From: Reticulitermes speratus
Lineage: Eukaryota > Arthropoda > Insecta > Blattodea > Rhinotermitidae
Direction of reading: 5' to 3'
Length of the DNA: 64,000 bases
NCBI GenBank assembly: GCA_021186555.1
Contig: JAJKFL010000011.1
Coordinates: 4,284,501 to 4,348,500, forward strand
How positions within the stretch are numbered: position 1 is the stretch's first letter; every line of letters begins with the position of its first letter. Under the pieces are notes generated by a model. It searched no databases. It saw only the letters and a list, made by a program, of their open reading frames with translations, and was not told the origin of the DNA. This document shows, piece by piece, positions 1 through 10,800 of this stretch. Both the position numbers and the translations under genes were made by a program.

Positions 1-2080
1 CGACGATTGGGAATGAGAGTTTACATGAGGATAGTAATGATAATGGTGTTAGAGTAGTAAACTTTGCAACATAAAAAGATCTGGTTGTTAACAGCATGAT
101 GTTCCCACACCAAAACATTCATAAATACACCTGGACTTCACCTGATGAGAAGACTCATAATTAGATCCATCACAAATTGATAGATAGGAGATGGCATTCA
201 AGTATACTTGATGTGAGATCTTTCAGGGGAGCTGACTGTGATACTGATCACTATCTGGTGGTTGCAAAAGTTAGGGAAAGACTGGCGGTAAGTAAACAAA
301 TAACACAGAAGTTTGATGCGGGAAATTTAATCTCAAAAAGCTAAGTGAACTACAGGTTAGGAAAGAGTATCAGATAAAGATGTCAAACAGGTTTGCAGCT
401 TTGGAAAATTTAAATGTTAGTAAGGACATAAATAGAGCTTGGGAAAACATTAAAGAGAGTATCAAAATCTCAGCTAAAGAGAGTCTAGGGCTGTATGAAA
501 GGAAACAGCATAAACCATGGTTGGACGAAGAACGTTCAAAATTTTAGGTGAAAGGAAGCAGGCTAAAATGCAGTGGTTACAGAATCCAAACCAAAGTAAT
601 GTAGATAATCTGAACAATGTAAGACGTGAAGCTAGTAGACATTTCTGGAACAAAAAGAAGGAATATCTGAAAGCTAAATTAATGAACTTGAAACAAACAG
701 TAAGAACAAGAATATCAGAGACTTGTATAGGGGCATCAATGACTTTAAGAAGGGTTACCAGCCTAGAACTATGTAGTAAAGGATGAGAAGGGTGATCTGG
801 TAGCAGACTCCGACAGTATTTTCGCTAGGTGGAGGAATCATTTCTTTCAGCTATTGGATGTACATGGGGATAAGGATGTTAGGCAGACTGAAATACAATC
901 AGCAGAGCCACTAGTGCCTGAGCCCAGTGCCTCTGAGGTTGAGATGGCTATTGAAAAGTTAAAAAGGCACAAATCACCAGGTATTGATCAAATTCCAGCA
1001 GAACTGATTAAAGCAGGAGGTAGGACAATTCGTTCTGAGATCCATAAACTTACTAATTCTATTTGGAATAAAGAGGAATTGCCTGAGCAGTGGAAGGAGT
1101 CAATCATTGTACCTATTTATAAGAAGGGTGATAAAACAGATTGCAGTAATTATCGAGGCATATCACTTTTGTCAACCACATATAAAATTCTATCCGACAT
1201 CCTTCTGTCAAGGTTAACTCCATATGCAGAGGAAATTATTGGGGAGCATCAGTGTGGATTTAGACGTAACAGGTCGACTACTGATCATATGTTCTGCATT
1301 CGTCAAATACCTGAGAAAAAATGGGAATACAATGAGGCAGTGCATCAGCTATTCGTAGACTTCAAGGGAAGCCTATGATTCAGTTAGGAGGGAGGTCTTG
1401 TTTAATATTCTCATTGAGTTTTTGGTATCCCCATGAAACTAGTAAGGCTAGTAAAAATGTGTCTAAATGAAACCTATAGCAGAGTCCGGGTAGGCAAACA
1501 TTTGTCTGACACATTTCCTATTAAGAATGGTTTGAAACAAGGAGATGCTTTATTGCCATTGCTTTTCAACTTTGCTTTGGAATATGCCATTAGGAGTGTT
1601 CAGGCAAACCAGTAGGGCTTGAAATTAAATGGTACACATCAGCTTCTAGTTTATGCTGATGATGTTAATGTATTGGGTGGAAGCACACATGCTATAAAGA
1701 AAAACACAGAAGCTTTAGTAGTCGCTAGTAAGGAGATTGGTCTAGAAGTAAATGCTGAGAAAACTAAGTACATGGCCATGTCTCGAGATCAGAATGCAGG
1801 ACAAAATCACAATATAAAGATAGATAATACATCCTTTGAAATGGTGGAACAGTTCAAATATTTGGGAACAACCCTAACGGATCGAAATTCCATTCAGGAA
1901 GAAATTAAGAGCAGATTGAAGTCGGGGAATGCTTATCACTATTGGTGCAGGATCTTCTGTCTTCCAGTTTGCTATCCAAAAATATAAAGATTTAGATATA
2001 CAGAACTATAATTTTGCCTGTTGTTTTGTATGGGTGTGAAACTTGGTCTCTCACACTGAGGGAGGAAGATAAAAATTATG
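1..2080 (+). mobile_element. Decayed non-LTR retrotransposon (APE endonuclease + RT), RTE-like
   Basis: Relic of a LINE whose 5' end lies outside the window. Bases 90-300 translate in pieces to the end of an APE endonuclease (TWTSPDEKTHN, then a TDHYLVVAKV segment matching the usual SDH/catalytic block). Reverse transcriptase follows in three frames: about 854-1378 holds fingers motifs (SPGIDQIPAELIKAG, NYRGISLLSTTYKILS, QCGFRRNRSTTDH) and palm motif A (LFVDFK), with a frameshift near 1370; 1433-1615 holds GLKQGDALLPLLFNFALE; 1619-1987 holds the YADD catalytic box and the thumb. A last in-family piece (LPVVLYGCETWSL) ends near 2070, where similarity to the family stops. In-frame stops and frameshifts make it inactive. 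It probably lies in an intron or upstream flank of NRDE2. The RTE-like assignment rests on remembered motif order; the RT identity is firm. Confidence 0.88.
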
Positions 2081-2502
2081 AAATAAACGGCATTGTGTAG
2101 ATATAATTTAAAACAGTAAATTTCCATGTTGCACAGATATATGAAATGAATTTATAGGTGTTTTTTTCCATGTGTTTTGCATATGCGAACTTAGGTCATT
2201 GTAAGGTTAATCATCAGAGAGACCTGAAAATCTCTATTCGTTATTTTGATCACATCATGCAGTGTGTGTGTGCGCGTGCGTGCCCCGTGCCCATGTCAAG
2301 TGGTGAACTTCCTGAGGTGGAAATAAATTCTGACTTGTCACTCCATCAGTCTGTCTCTTCATAATGCTAAGTGAAATGCATAATACATGAATGTAATAAA
2401 AACAGGCTGCAGTTGTGTTGTGTATATCTTCACATAGCCACCATCGTCATCCTGTCTCATTTGATTATTCTTCGTAACTGCTATAATATTGATGATTAAG
2501 TC

Positions 2503-2590
2503 CCGGGATGTGACACTGTGTTGTAAGGAACTGCTCACCCAGCGACACAGCGTCCCTTCTCAGAAGACCTGAATCTTCAGCAACACCACT
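2503..2590. repeat. Palindromic repeat copy (ggatgtgacac family), partial
   Basis: The segment carries gggatgtgacactgtgttg followed 40 bases later by cagcgacacagcgtccc, an imperfect inverted pair, and then the reverse complement of ggtctt near agacctgaatc. The same words recur near 29.6, 40.3 and 62.9 kb, so this is a dispersed non-coding element. The rest of 2081-3060 shows no gene. Confidence 0.5.
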
Positions 2591-3060
2591 CTAAAAGCCT
2601 CAAATCATGCATGGTACAACACTGATCAAATATTTTCACCTGCATATAAATTGTAATAAAGAGGAAGCTGAAACTACAGCTGTAATTGTCACTGATAGAT
2701 GCCATAGGTTTGACACAGGAAATTCTTCTAACGATTGGTCATTTGAATTATAAGACAAAAGGTCATGTATTCCTGGATGCTAGGATCTGTGTCGTGATGA
2801 AAGGATTTGTATTAATAACATATTAAACCTGAAATGTGTACTCCAGTTTGAGTACACATTATCCAAGTAGCATTCTTTGCAGTTCTGTAACTCTATGTGG
2901 GCCTTTACGGTCCTTTATAGCGACAAAAACTTGTTAACTAAAGTAAATATAGTAACTGCATACAGGCAGAAATATATACGAAGCCTATTTTACGTGGTTT
3001 GTTTCCACACATGACAATAGCATGTTTTGCAACATCACTATAGCATTCCTCATTGTGCAG

Positions 3061-3903
3061 CTGGGCCCTTTGTGAGTGACAGAGGTGGAAAGAATCGCCT
3101 GCAAGCACTCTTCACTCTTATGAAGACTGAACCTCTCACAAAGAGATGCCCACTCATCTGGAGGCTGTACCTGCGGTTCCTCTACGATCATGGGACAGAA
3201 GATGCCTGGAGGACAGCATTTTATAGAGCTGTAGAAGAGTGCCCTTGGGTCAAAGTAAGTGTTGTAGTTGATGAATTGTGCTAACCTTGTCATTCTTTTC
3301 TGTTGTACTCTCTCTCTGTCTCTCTCAAAGATTGGGGGGGGGGGGGAGGCAGTAGTAAGCTGAATGTCATTAAGCATAGAATTCATGTTGCATGTAGTTG
3401 ATACGGTTTCAAGAGCATAAACTGTATTGCTGTTGGAGAAATGCCTATGCACTAGGATGAAGAACTGTTTCTTTCTCATTGTATCAGGATATCAGTAGTG
3501 AGATTAATGTTCGTATTTCTTAACAAAGCCCACACTTGTATTTTTTTTGACATGTCGTGGTTGGTACAATAAGCCTATGATGGGAATTTTTCCAACTTGG
3601 AGAATCTGACCCCCACTCTCCTCCAGCAAGGAAGTAGCAATACTAATAGGATGAGCTGAGTTGCCATTTCTGTTCACTATATTTCACCTAGAATGCAAAG
3701 TGCAAGGTTACAAGCAGTATTAGAAAGGGGGGTTTAGTGGAGTGGAAGAGGTTCTTAACTGAAACATGTTATCTTTTCAGGCTCTGTATATTGATGCAGC
3801 CAAATATGCTCCTCAAGAATTGCCCCAAGTGCAGGACCTGATAATTGAGAAAGAACTTAGACTTCATGTAACACCAGAGGAACTGGATATACTACGAGTT
3901 TAA
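3061..3903 (+). CDS. NRDE2: NRDE2, last two coding exons (nuclear RNAi-defective 2 / exosome regulator)
   Basis: Two coding exons. Exon 3061-3254 follows the acceptor cattgtgcag and ends at AAA before gtaagt. Exon 3781-3903 follows ttatcttttcag and ends in TAA. The intron between is phase 0 and the joined frame is open. The protein segment contains ALFTLMKTEPLTKR, CPLIWRLYLRFL, FYRAVEECPWVK, then ALYIDAA and a C-terminal EKELRLHVTPEELDIL. This matches the conserved C-terminus of NRDE2: a HAT-like helical repeat with the CPW and EKELR...PLEEL blocks. NRDE2 is a nuclear protein that binds the exosome helicase MTR4 and affects RNA surveillance. The last intron contains a G run near 3336. Upstream exons are not visible in the window; the LINE at 1-2080 would lie in an intron or flank. 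Function is from family knowledge, identity from the motif match. Confidence 0.82.
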
Positions 3904-4075
3904 TCGTCGTAGACTGTCATAATGTCAATGACTGTTTTGCGTAACTTCTAGAAACATGTAAAAAGTGTGTTGTTGTCAAGGGAGATTACTTTGGAACAAA
4001 GTATAATAATTTTCTTATTTCATGTGTAACTTTTTTTCACACTGTTATCACCGTGCATTTCTATGAATCAAATTA

Positions 4076-4081
4076 AATAAA
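4076..4081 (+). other. Possible polyadenylation signal of NRDE2
   Basis: An AATAAA hexamer lies about 170 bases after the NRDE2 stop. It coincides with the outer edge of the Penelope-like fragment, so it may belong to that element instead. Confidence 0.3.
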
Positions 4082-4084
4082 TAG

Positions 4085-4946
4085 ACCAACAAACGCACTA
4101 TTTAACTACTTTAATGTAGTGTCCTTCTTGTATCACCCTACACGTGTTTCGGACCTAAAGTCCATCTTCATGGGGTCTCAGTATTATTAAAAACTACTAA
4201 AACAAGCACATGTTTACACAGACGTACATCACTCGTATACCGCTATTGTGGTAGAGTTATCTGGATAAAATTATAGAACATAAATATGTATATATTTAGT
4301 TAAAACCTTATTAAAATTATGAGATGTAAATATGATGTTCACTGGTGCGGAAATACTGGCTTTTGTGGATTGACGTCTCGTGATGTGTATTCTGTAAAGT
4401 GAATAAATCGTCTATATAGGGACTGAAGTATATATTTATTATCTGGCAATTGGCGGTTATTCATATGAGCCAGAATATAAATAAGATTATGATTATACGA
4501 ATGGCTTACCTTACGTTGTGTGGGATTGTATTACGGTACTGTTTGTACTATCTATACGTTGCGGAGTGTGTGAGGAGACTGGCCTTGTGTCAAGCATCCA
4601 CAGCAAGCATCGGATGTAAGCGTTGGTCGGTGGGGTAAGTCTATTAGTTGGAAGAGCGGGTTTTCGTGACATTTTGTTCATCAATTAATATCCCTTGTTT
4701 ATGAAAAATTTGTATGTAAAGATTCTCCATGGTAGTCATACTTCTACCTTTGCTGCATGGTTTTAATAAATGCATGGTGTCTTGAATTGGTCCGTATTTG
4801 TGTTTATTATCTAATATGTGCAATGCATAAGCTGATTTGGGGTCACTGTTTTTTATGTACCTAGTATGTTCTGAGAACCTTGCGGCTAGATTCCTTCCAG
4901 TCTGTCTAATATAATGGCGTTTGCATGTATTGCATTGGATGCTGTA
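4085..4946 (-). mobile_element. Penelope-like retroelement, 3' end with GIY-YIG endonuclease domain
   Basis: On the minus strand, 4946 down to the TAA at 4644-4646 is one open reading of about 100 codons. It reads IQCNTCKRHYIRQTGRNLA, then RFSEHTRYIKN, SAYALHILDNKHKYG, and near the end MENLYIQIFHKQGILIDEQN. This is the C-terminal GIY-YIG nuclease domain of a Penelope-like element, with the HYIRQTGR form of the YIG block, the downstream Arg/His block (RFSEH) and the catalytic Glu region (MENLYI). Upstream of 4946 the frame meets TAA, so the reverse transcriptase part is missing. Below 4644 comes about 470 bases of 3' untranslated sequence containing a hammerhead-like motif (4131-4178). The element is a truncated, inactive copy just downstream of NRDE2. 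Confidence 0.8.
4131..4178 (-). ncRNA. Hammerhead-ribozyme-like motif, damaged core
   Basis: Read on the minus strand the motif is ACCCC-A-TGAAGA, a short hairpin (GGAC, loop, GTCC), GAAA, the palindrome ACACGTGT, then AGGG. These correspond to hammerhead core CUGANGA, helix II, GAAA, helix III and the closing helix I pair CCC/GGG. An extra A (or C3-to-A change) splits the CUGA core, so it should be inactive. Hammerheads are known in Penelope-like elements and this one lies in such an element. The core match is read directly; activity is not implied. Confidence 0.6.
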
Positions 4947-4949
4947 ACG

Positions 4950-6060
4950 CCATTATGTTGGACAGGTAGAAGGACTTGGGTAGAAGCATGAATACACATA
5001 AGTAGGAAAGCATGGACAGATGGCTAGCTAAACACCTAGACAGATGCTTATCTAGACACCCTGAATCAATGCCTGTACACAAGCTCATGTAGAGCTTTGT
5101 TTATGTACCTAGACAGTCTGGCTACCTGCTTGGATACATGCCTGGCCCTGTGCATGAATAAACATCAGGCTAGATGCTGAGATACAACATCTGGCTAGCC
5201 GCCAAATTGGACGCCTGACAACAGCCCATTTAGGCACCTGGATTCACAGTGGGATATACACCTACCTAGGCGTTTCTAGATGTCAGACTCGAAAATTCCC
5301 TAGACACCTCTATGGCATCTGGTATCTTGGCTAGATGCCCATCCATCATGGCTAGACAAGAAGGTAGGCTGGCTAGGCTACTTGCTCAGCTTGCCAGGCT
5401 AGATGTTCAACATGCCCAGCTAGACTCCTGGCAGGCCAAGCTGACCAGCATAGACTCCCAACTGGCCTGGCTCTACATATGGATAGAATTCTGGCTAGTG
5501 GCCTGGGTGGCCTAGCTGGAAGTGGTACTCACCTTGATACCTAGCTAGCTAGACACTGCTGTGGCATCTGTACAGCCACTGTAAAAGGCACTTATGGAGA
5601 CGAGACAACCATGTAACATGCAAACAAGAGCTACAGAGTACATGCAACAGCCAGATATGGAGGCATCCAAACAAGCATTGGAATAGGCAGTTATGCAAGC
5701 AATCATAGAACAAGAATAGCATGCATGCCTGTTGTAATAAGGCAATATGAAAAGGCACTTACAGAAGTAGTTATATACCCCATACTAAACACATGCATGC
5801 ATCTATACACCCAGTGAAAAATGCATGCGTGGAGACATCTATGTAGCTACCAGTCCAGGCAGATGCAGAGGAATCTATGTTGTCTATATGGCAGACGTAC
5901 GAAGGCATGCATTAAGAGGCAAATATAGAAGTGTTTACACAACCAGCAAAACAGGGGTGTGTGTGCACGTCCATATAGGCATTACAACACTCACGTATGT
6001 ATACATCTGCAATTATAGCCTGTATAAAGGCAGTTAAAATCAAGGCCAGGCCAGTAAAAA
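4950..6060. repeat. Degenerate ctagaca/aggca-rich low-complexity region
   Basis: From about 4950 to 5540 the words ctagacacctgg, ctagctagaca and agatgc recur at irregular spacings of roughly 20-40 bases. From 5545 to 6040 a similar looser pattern of aggca, tgcatgc and acatctat words continues. This looks like an old, heavily mutated minisatellite. No coding exon with convincing splice sites was seen. Confidence 0.45.
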
Positions 6061-6319
6061 ACAAGAAATGTGTAATTCATACTGAATTGACAAAAGCAAA
6101 CCCTTGAAAATTACAACCATGTTATGGGTAAAAATATACAGTGGAATCCACATCTAATGTTTCTCAATTGAATGCATTTTCTCGTTTAAAACACAATTTC
6201 AGTAACATAGCATTATTTATCTTGGTGTTAAATTTCCTCCCATATGATTTTCCTCAGTGTACTCATAGTGTTCAAAGCCACTGCAAACAAACTTGTTCTT
6301 TCTGTATTTTCCATTGCAG

Positions 6320-6490
6320 GGCCCTTTTGATTGCTGGTACTATGTGTTTATTACCTCAGCTGCCATATACATACTCTGTGATACTGTGTTTATGCTGTTG
6401 GGCTCTGGAGTGATGCAACCTTGGAATCAGCGGCAGTTTAAGGAACTGCCGGTTACTGAGGATTCTTCACAGCTGCACAGAGAGTCGTAA
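6320..6490 (+). CDS. SLC17-type MFS anion transporter, last coding exon
   Basis: The exon follows the acceptor tattttccattgcag and is open to TAA at 6488-6490, starting in phase 0. It encodes GPFDCWYYVFITSAAIYIL, then CDTVFMLLGSGVMQPWN and a hydrophilic tail ending SSQLHRES. A W-x2-V-F-x-I-xx-A-I-Y helix followed by a glycine/serine-containing FGSGE-like turn and QPW is typical of the twelfth membrane segment and tail of the SLC17 family (sialin, vesicular glutamate and phosphate carriers). Earlier exons are not visible between NRDE2 (ending 3903) and this exon, so the rest of the gene would have to lie upstream of or around NRDE2, or the exon is an orphan. The exact family member cannot be told from 56 residues. 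Confidence 0.72.
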   Translation, partial: GPFDCWYYVFITSAAIYILCDTVFMLLGSGVMQPWNQRQFKELPVTEDSSQLHRES

Positions 6491-7489
6491 GATCTACTAT
6501 TACAAGGCTAGAATAGGTCATATGAGGCAACTATTTGATTAGCAACAACAACTCTCATTTACAGTTCTTCAGTCTACAGCAGTAAATGGTCATCTTATTA
6601 CATGGTATACTTGGCAATACTTGTAACAAAGTTTCATTTCTAAGAAGGAACAAATATCAGATACGCCTAAAAGACCACCTTAAGTGATGTGTTACACCAC
6701 GTCACTGCCCAGGGTTTCATATGTAAGTGTTGAAACTGTAAGACTTTTTCTTTTCTGTAAACAGTATAAATGGTATTTAAGCTTCTCAAGACCTAGACCA
6801 AACTTTGACAAAATAGAAGGACTCATTCGTCATGAGGTTCTTCTGTGTTAGAGGAAGTCAACAACTAATGTCTGACTCATTAACTTCTTTTTATCACTTT
6901 ACTCTATGTACAAGACAACCAAAATATGTAATTGTCACTATATCAGCTTGCACTTTGGTCATGTGACACACTGCATAACCTAACCCACATTCCCAACAAA
7001 ATAATACTGCAATCTGAATTACACCTTTCTTTTCATAAATGAAGAAAGTTCATGCCAACCATTTAAAAAAAGTGTGTGTAGTTAAATCTGAGTTTACACC
7101 ATGTTACTGAATGTACAATGTTCAGATTAAGAGTACATATTTTTCTACAAAGAAAGGATAAACTTGTACTTATAATTACAGTATTTTATAACATATTGTA
7201 GTTTTATTTTTTTTAAATATGAAAGCTGTTCATTATCCTTAATTTGATGGTTCAGGATACAAATACATTATTTACTTTCCTCTGCACTTTTGTTTCAATC
7301 CCTAAAAAATTGATTCATGGTGAAGGAAAGTGAGGCAAATGAACCAGAACAGTCCTAATTTTTTCACACCATGCAATCTTTAATATGTAATATACAATTT
7401 TGTAAAACCAATCAGCTTTCATTGCACTGCTCTCAGAATAAAAGTTTCTTGCCTTTTATGTGTCAACCTATATACAGTTATCAGCAACA
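6491..7489 (+). other. Probable 3' UTR and flank of the SLC17-type gene
   Basis: AT-rich, non-coding in all frames. An AATAAA hexamer occurs at 7437-7442 and could end the transcript. No repeat or RNA gene was recognised. Confidence 0.35.
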
Positions 7490-7801
7490 TAGCGTAGTTA
7501 GCCTAATCTAAACATACGTAGCCTAACCTCACCAATCCATCACAACATAACCTAACTTAACCTAGTCTAGCCTAGACTAACATAGCCTAACCTAGCATAG
7601 CATAGCATAGCATAGACTATCCTACCCTAACATAACCTAATCTAATGTAACCAACCCTAACCTAGCCTAGCATAGCCTAAAATACCCTAACCTAACCCAT
7701 CCCAACCTAACCTAACACAACATAACATAACCTAGCCTAGCATAACCTAACCTAACGTAGCCTAACCTAACCAAACGTAACCCAACCTAACGTAACCTAA
7801 A
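7490..7801. repeat. Degenerate insect telomere-type repeat (CCTAA/TTAGG) tract
   Basis: About 300 bases of CCTAA pentamers in varying repair: cctaacctaaccta, cctagcctagcata, cctaacccatcccaac. The C-rich strand is the plus strand, so TTAGG reads on the minus strand. TTAGG is the ancestral insect telomere repeat. The tract contains variants CCTAG and CCCAA, each one transition away from CCTAA, and ends where CCCAG begins. It is interstitial as it stands here, with unique sequence to its left. Confidence 0.8.
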
Positions 7802-10800
7802 CCAGCCCAGCCCAGCCCAGAGCCCAGACCAGACCAGAGCCCAGCCCAGAGTCCATCCCAGCCCAGAGCCCAGTCCAGCCCAGAGCCCAGCCCAGCACAG
7901 AGCCCAGCCCAGACCAGTCCAGAGCCCAGACCAGCCCAGTCCAGAGCCCAGCCCAGAGCCGAGCCCAGCCCAGCCCAGATCCCATCCCAGCCCAGCCCAG
8001 ATCCCATCCCAGCCCAGATCCCATCACAGGCCAGATCCCAGCTCAGCCCAGCCCAGAGCCCAGCGCCCAGCCCAGAGCCGAGCCCAGCCCAGAGCCCACA
8101 GCCCAGCCCAGCCCAGAGCCGAGCCCAGCCCGGCCCAGAACCCAGCGCCCAGCTCAGCCCAGAGCCGAGCCCAGGCCAGAGCCCACCCCACAGCCCAACC
8201 CAGAGCCCAGCCTAGCCCAGAGCCGAGCCCAGCCAAGAGTCCAGCCCGGCCCAGCCCAGCCCTGAGCCTAGCCCAGCCCAGAGCCGAGTCCAGCCCACAG
8301 CCCAGCCCAGCACAGAGCCCAGCCCAGACCAGCCCAGTCCAGAGCCCAGCCCAGCCCAGAGCCCAGCCCAGCCCAGAGCTCAGCCCAGCCCAGATCTCAG
8401 CCCAGCCCAGATCCCAGCCCAGCCCAGAACAGCCCAGATCCCAGCCCAAAGCCCAACCCAGAGCCCTGCCCAGAGCCCAGCCCAGATCCCATCCCAGCCC
8501 AGCCCAGCCCAGATACCATCCCAGCCCAGATTCCATCCCAGCCCAGCCCAGCCAAGCCCAGATCCCATCCCAGCTCAGCCCAGATCCCAGCCCAGCCCAG
8601 AACCCATCCCAGCCCAGAGCCCAGCGCCCAGCCCAGAGCCCAGACCAGAGCCCACAGCCCAGCCCAGCCCAGCCTAGAGTCCAGCCCGGCCCAGATCCCA
8701 GCCCAGAGCCCAGCGCAGCACAGAGCCCAGACTAGCCCAACCCAGCCCAGCCCAGAGCCCAGCGCCCAGCCCAGAGCACAGCCCAGTCCATCCCAGCCCA
8801 GCCCAGAGTCCAGCGCCCAGCCCAGAGCCCAGACCAGAGCCCACAGCCCAGCCCAGCCCAGAGTCCAGCCCGGCCCAGAGCCCAGCCCAGCACAGAGCCC
8901 AGACCAGCCCAACCCAGCCCAGCCCAGAGCCCAGCGCCCAGACCAGACCAGAGCCCAGCCCAGAGCACAGCCCAGCCCAGCACAGAGCCCAGTCCAGAGT
9001 CCAGCCCAGAGCCCAGAACCAAGCCCAGCCCAGAGACGAGCCCAGCCCATCCCAGCCCAGAGACCAACCCAGAGCCCAGACCAGAGCCGAGCCCAGCCCA
9101 GATCCCATCCCAGCCCAGAGCCCAGACCAGATCCCAGCCCACAGCTCAGCCCAGAGCCCAGCCCACAGCTCAGCCCAGAGCCCACAGCCCAACCCAGCAG
9201 AGTCCAGCCCGGCCCAGAGCCCAGCCCAGCCCAGAGTCCAGCCCAGAGCCCGGCCAAGAGCCCAGCCCACAGCCCAGCCCAGAACCCATCCCAGCCCAGA
9301 GTCTAGCCCAGCCCAGAGCCCAGCCCAGCCCAGAGCTCAGCCCAGCCCATCCCAGCCCAGAGCCGAGGCCAGCCCACCCCTGAGCCCAGCGCCCAGCCCA
9401 GCCAGAGTCCAGCCCAGATCCCAGCCCAGCCCACATCCCATCCCAGCCCAACCCAGATCCCAACCCAGCCCAAAGCCCAGCTCAGCCCAGATCCCAGCCC
9501 AGAACCCAGCGCCCAGAGCCCAGCCCAGAGCCCAGTCCAGATCCCATCCCAGCCCAGATCCCGTCCCAGATTCCGGCCCAGCCCAGCGCCCAGCCGAGTT
9601 CAGCCCAGCCCAGAGCCGAGCCCATTCCAGAACCGAGCCCAGCCCAGCCTAGCCCAGATCCCATCCCAGCCAAGATCAGCCCAGATCCCAGCCCAGCCCA
9701 GTCCAGAGCCCAGACAAGATCCCAGCCCAGCCCTGAGTCCAGTCCACAGCCCAGCCCAGTACAGAGTCCAGCCCGGCCCAGAGCCCAGCCCAGCCCTGAG
9801 CCCAGTGCCCAGCCAGAGCCCAGCCAGCACAGAGCCCACAGCTCAGCCCAGAGCCCACAGCCCAGCCCAGCAGAGTCCAGCCCAGCCCAGAGCCGAGCCC
9901 AGCCCACAGCCCAACCCAGAGCCCAACCCAGAGTCCAGCCAGAGCCGGCCAAGAGCCCAGCCCAGAACCCAGCCCAGAGCCCATCCCAGCCCAGAGCTCA
10001 GCCCATCCCAGGCCAGAGCCCAGCCAGAACCGAACCCAGCCCACCCTGAGCCCAGCGCCCAGCCCAGCCAGAGTCCAGCCCAGATCCCAGGCCAGCCCAG
10101 ATCCCATCCCAGCCCAGCCCAGTTCCCAGCCCAGCCCAGATCTCATCCCAGCCCAGATCCCAGCCCAAAGCCCAGCTCAGCCCAGATCCCAGCCCAGCCC
10201 AGAACCCAGCGCCCAGAGCCCAGCCCAGAGCCCAGTCCAGATCCTATCACAGCCCAGATCCCATCCCAGTCGAGATCCCAGCCCAGATCCCAGCCCAGCG
10301 CCCAGCCCAGAGCCGAGCCCATTCCAGAGCCCAGCCCAGATCCCAGCCCAGCCAAGATCCCAGACCAGCCCAGCCCAGTCCAGAGCCCAGACCAGATCCC
10401 AGCCCAGCCAGAGTCCAGTCCACAGCCCAGCCCAGCACAGAGTCCAGCCCGGCCCAGAGCCCAGCCCAGCCCAGCCCAGAGCCCACAGCCCAGCCCAGAG
10501 CCTATCCCAGAGTCCAGCCCAGAGCCCACAGCCCAGCCCAGAGCCCGGCCAAGAGCCGAGCCCAGCCCACAGCCCAGAGTCCAGCCCAGTCCAGAGCCCA
10601 GCCCAGACCAGAACCAACCCAGCCCAGCCCAAAGCCCAGCCCAGCCCAGAGTCCAGCCCACAGCCCAGCCCAGAGCCGAGCCCAGATTAGAGTCCAGCCC
10701 AGAGCCGAGCCTAGCCCACCCCACAGCCCAGCCCAGCCCAGAGCACATCCTAGCCCAGAGACCAGCCCAGAGTCCAGCCCAGCCCAGAGTCCAGCCCAGC

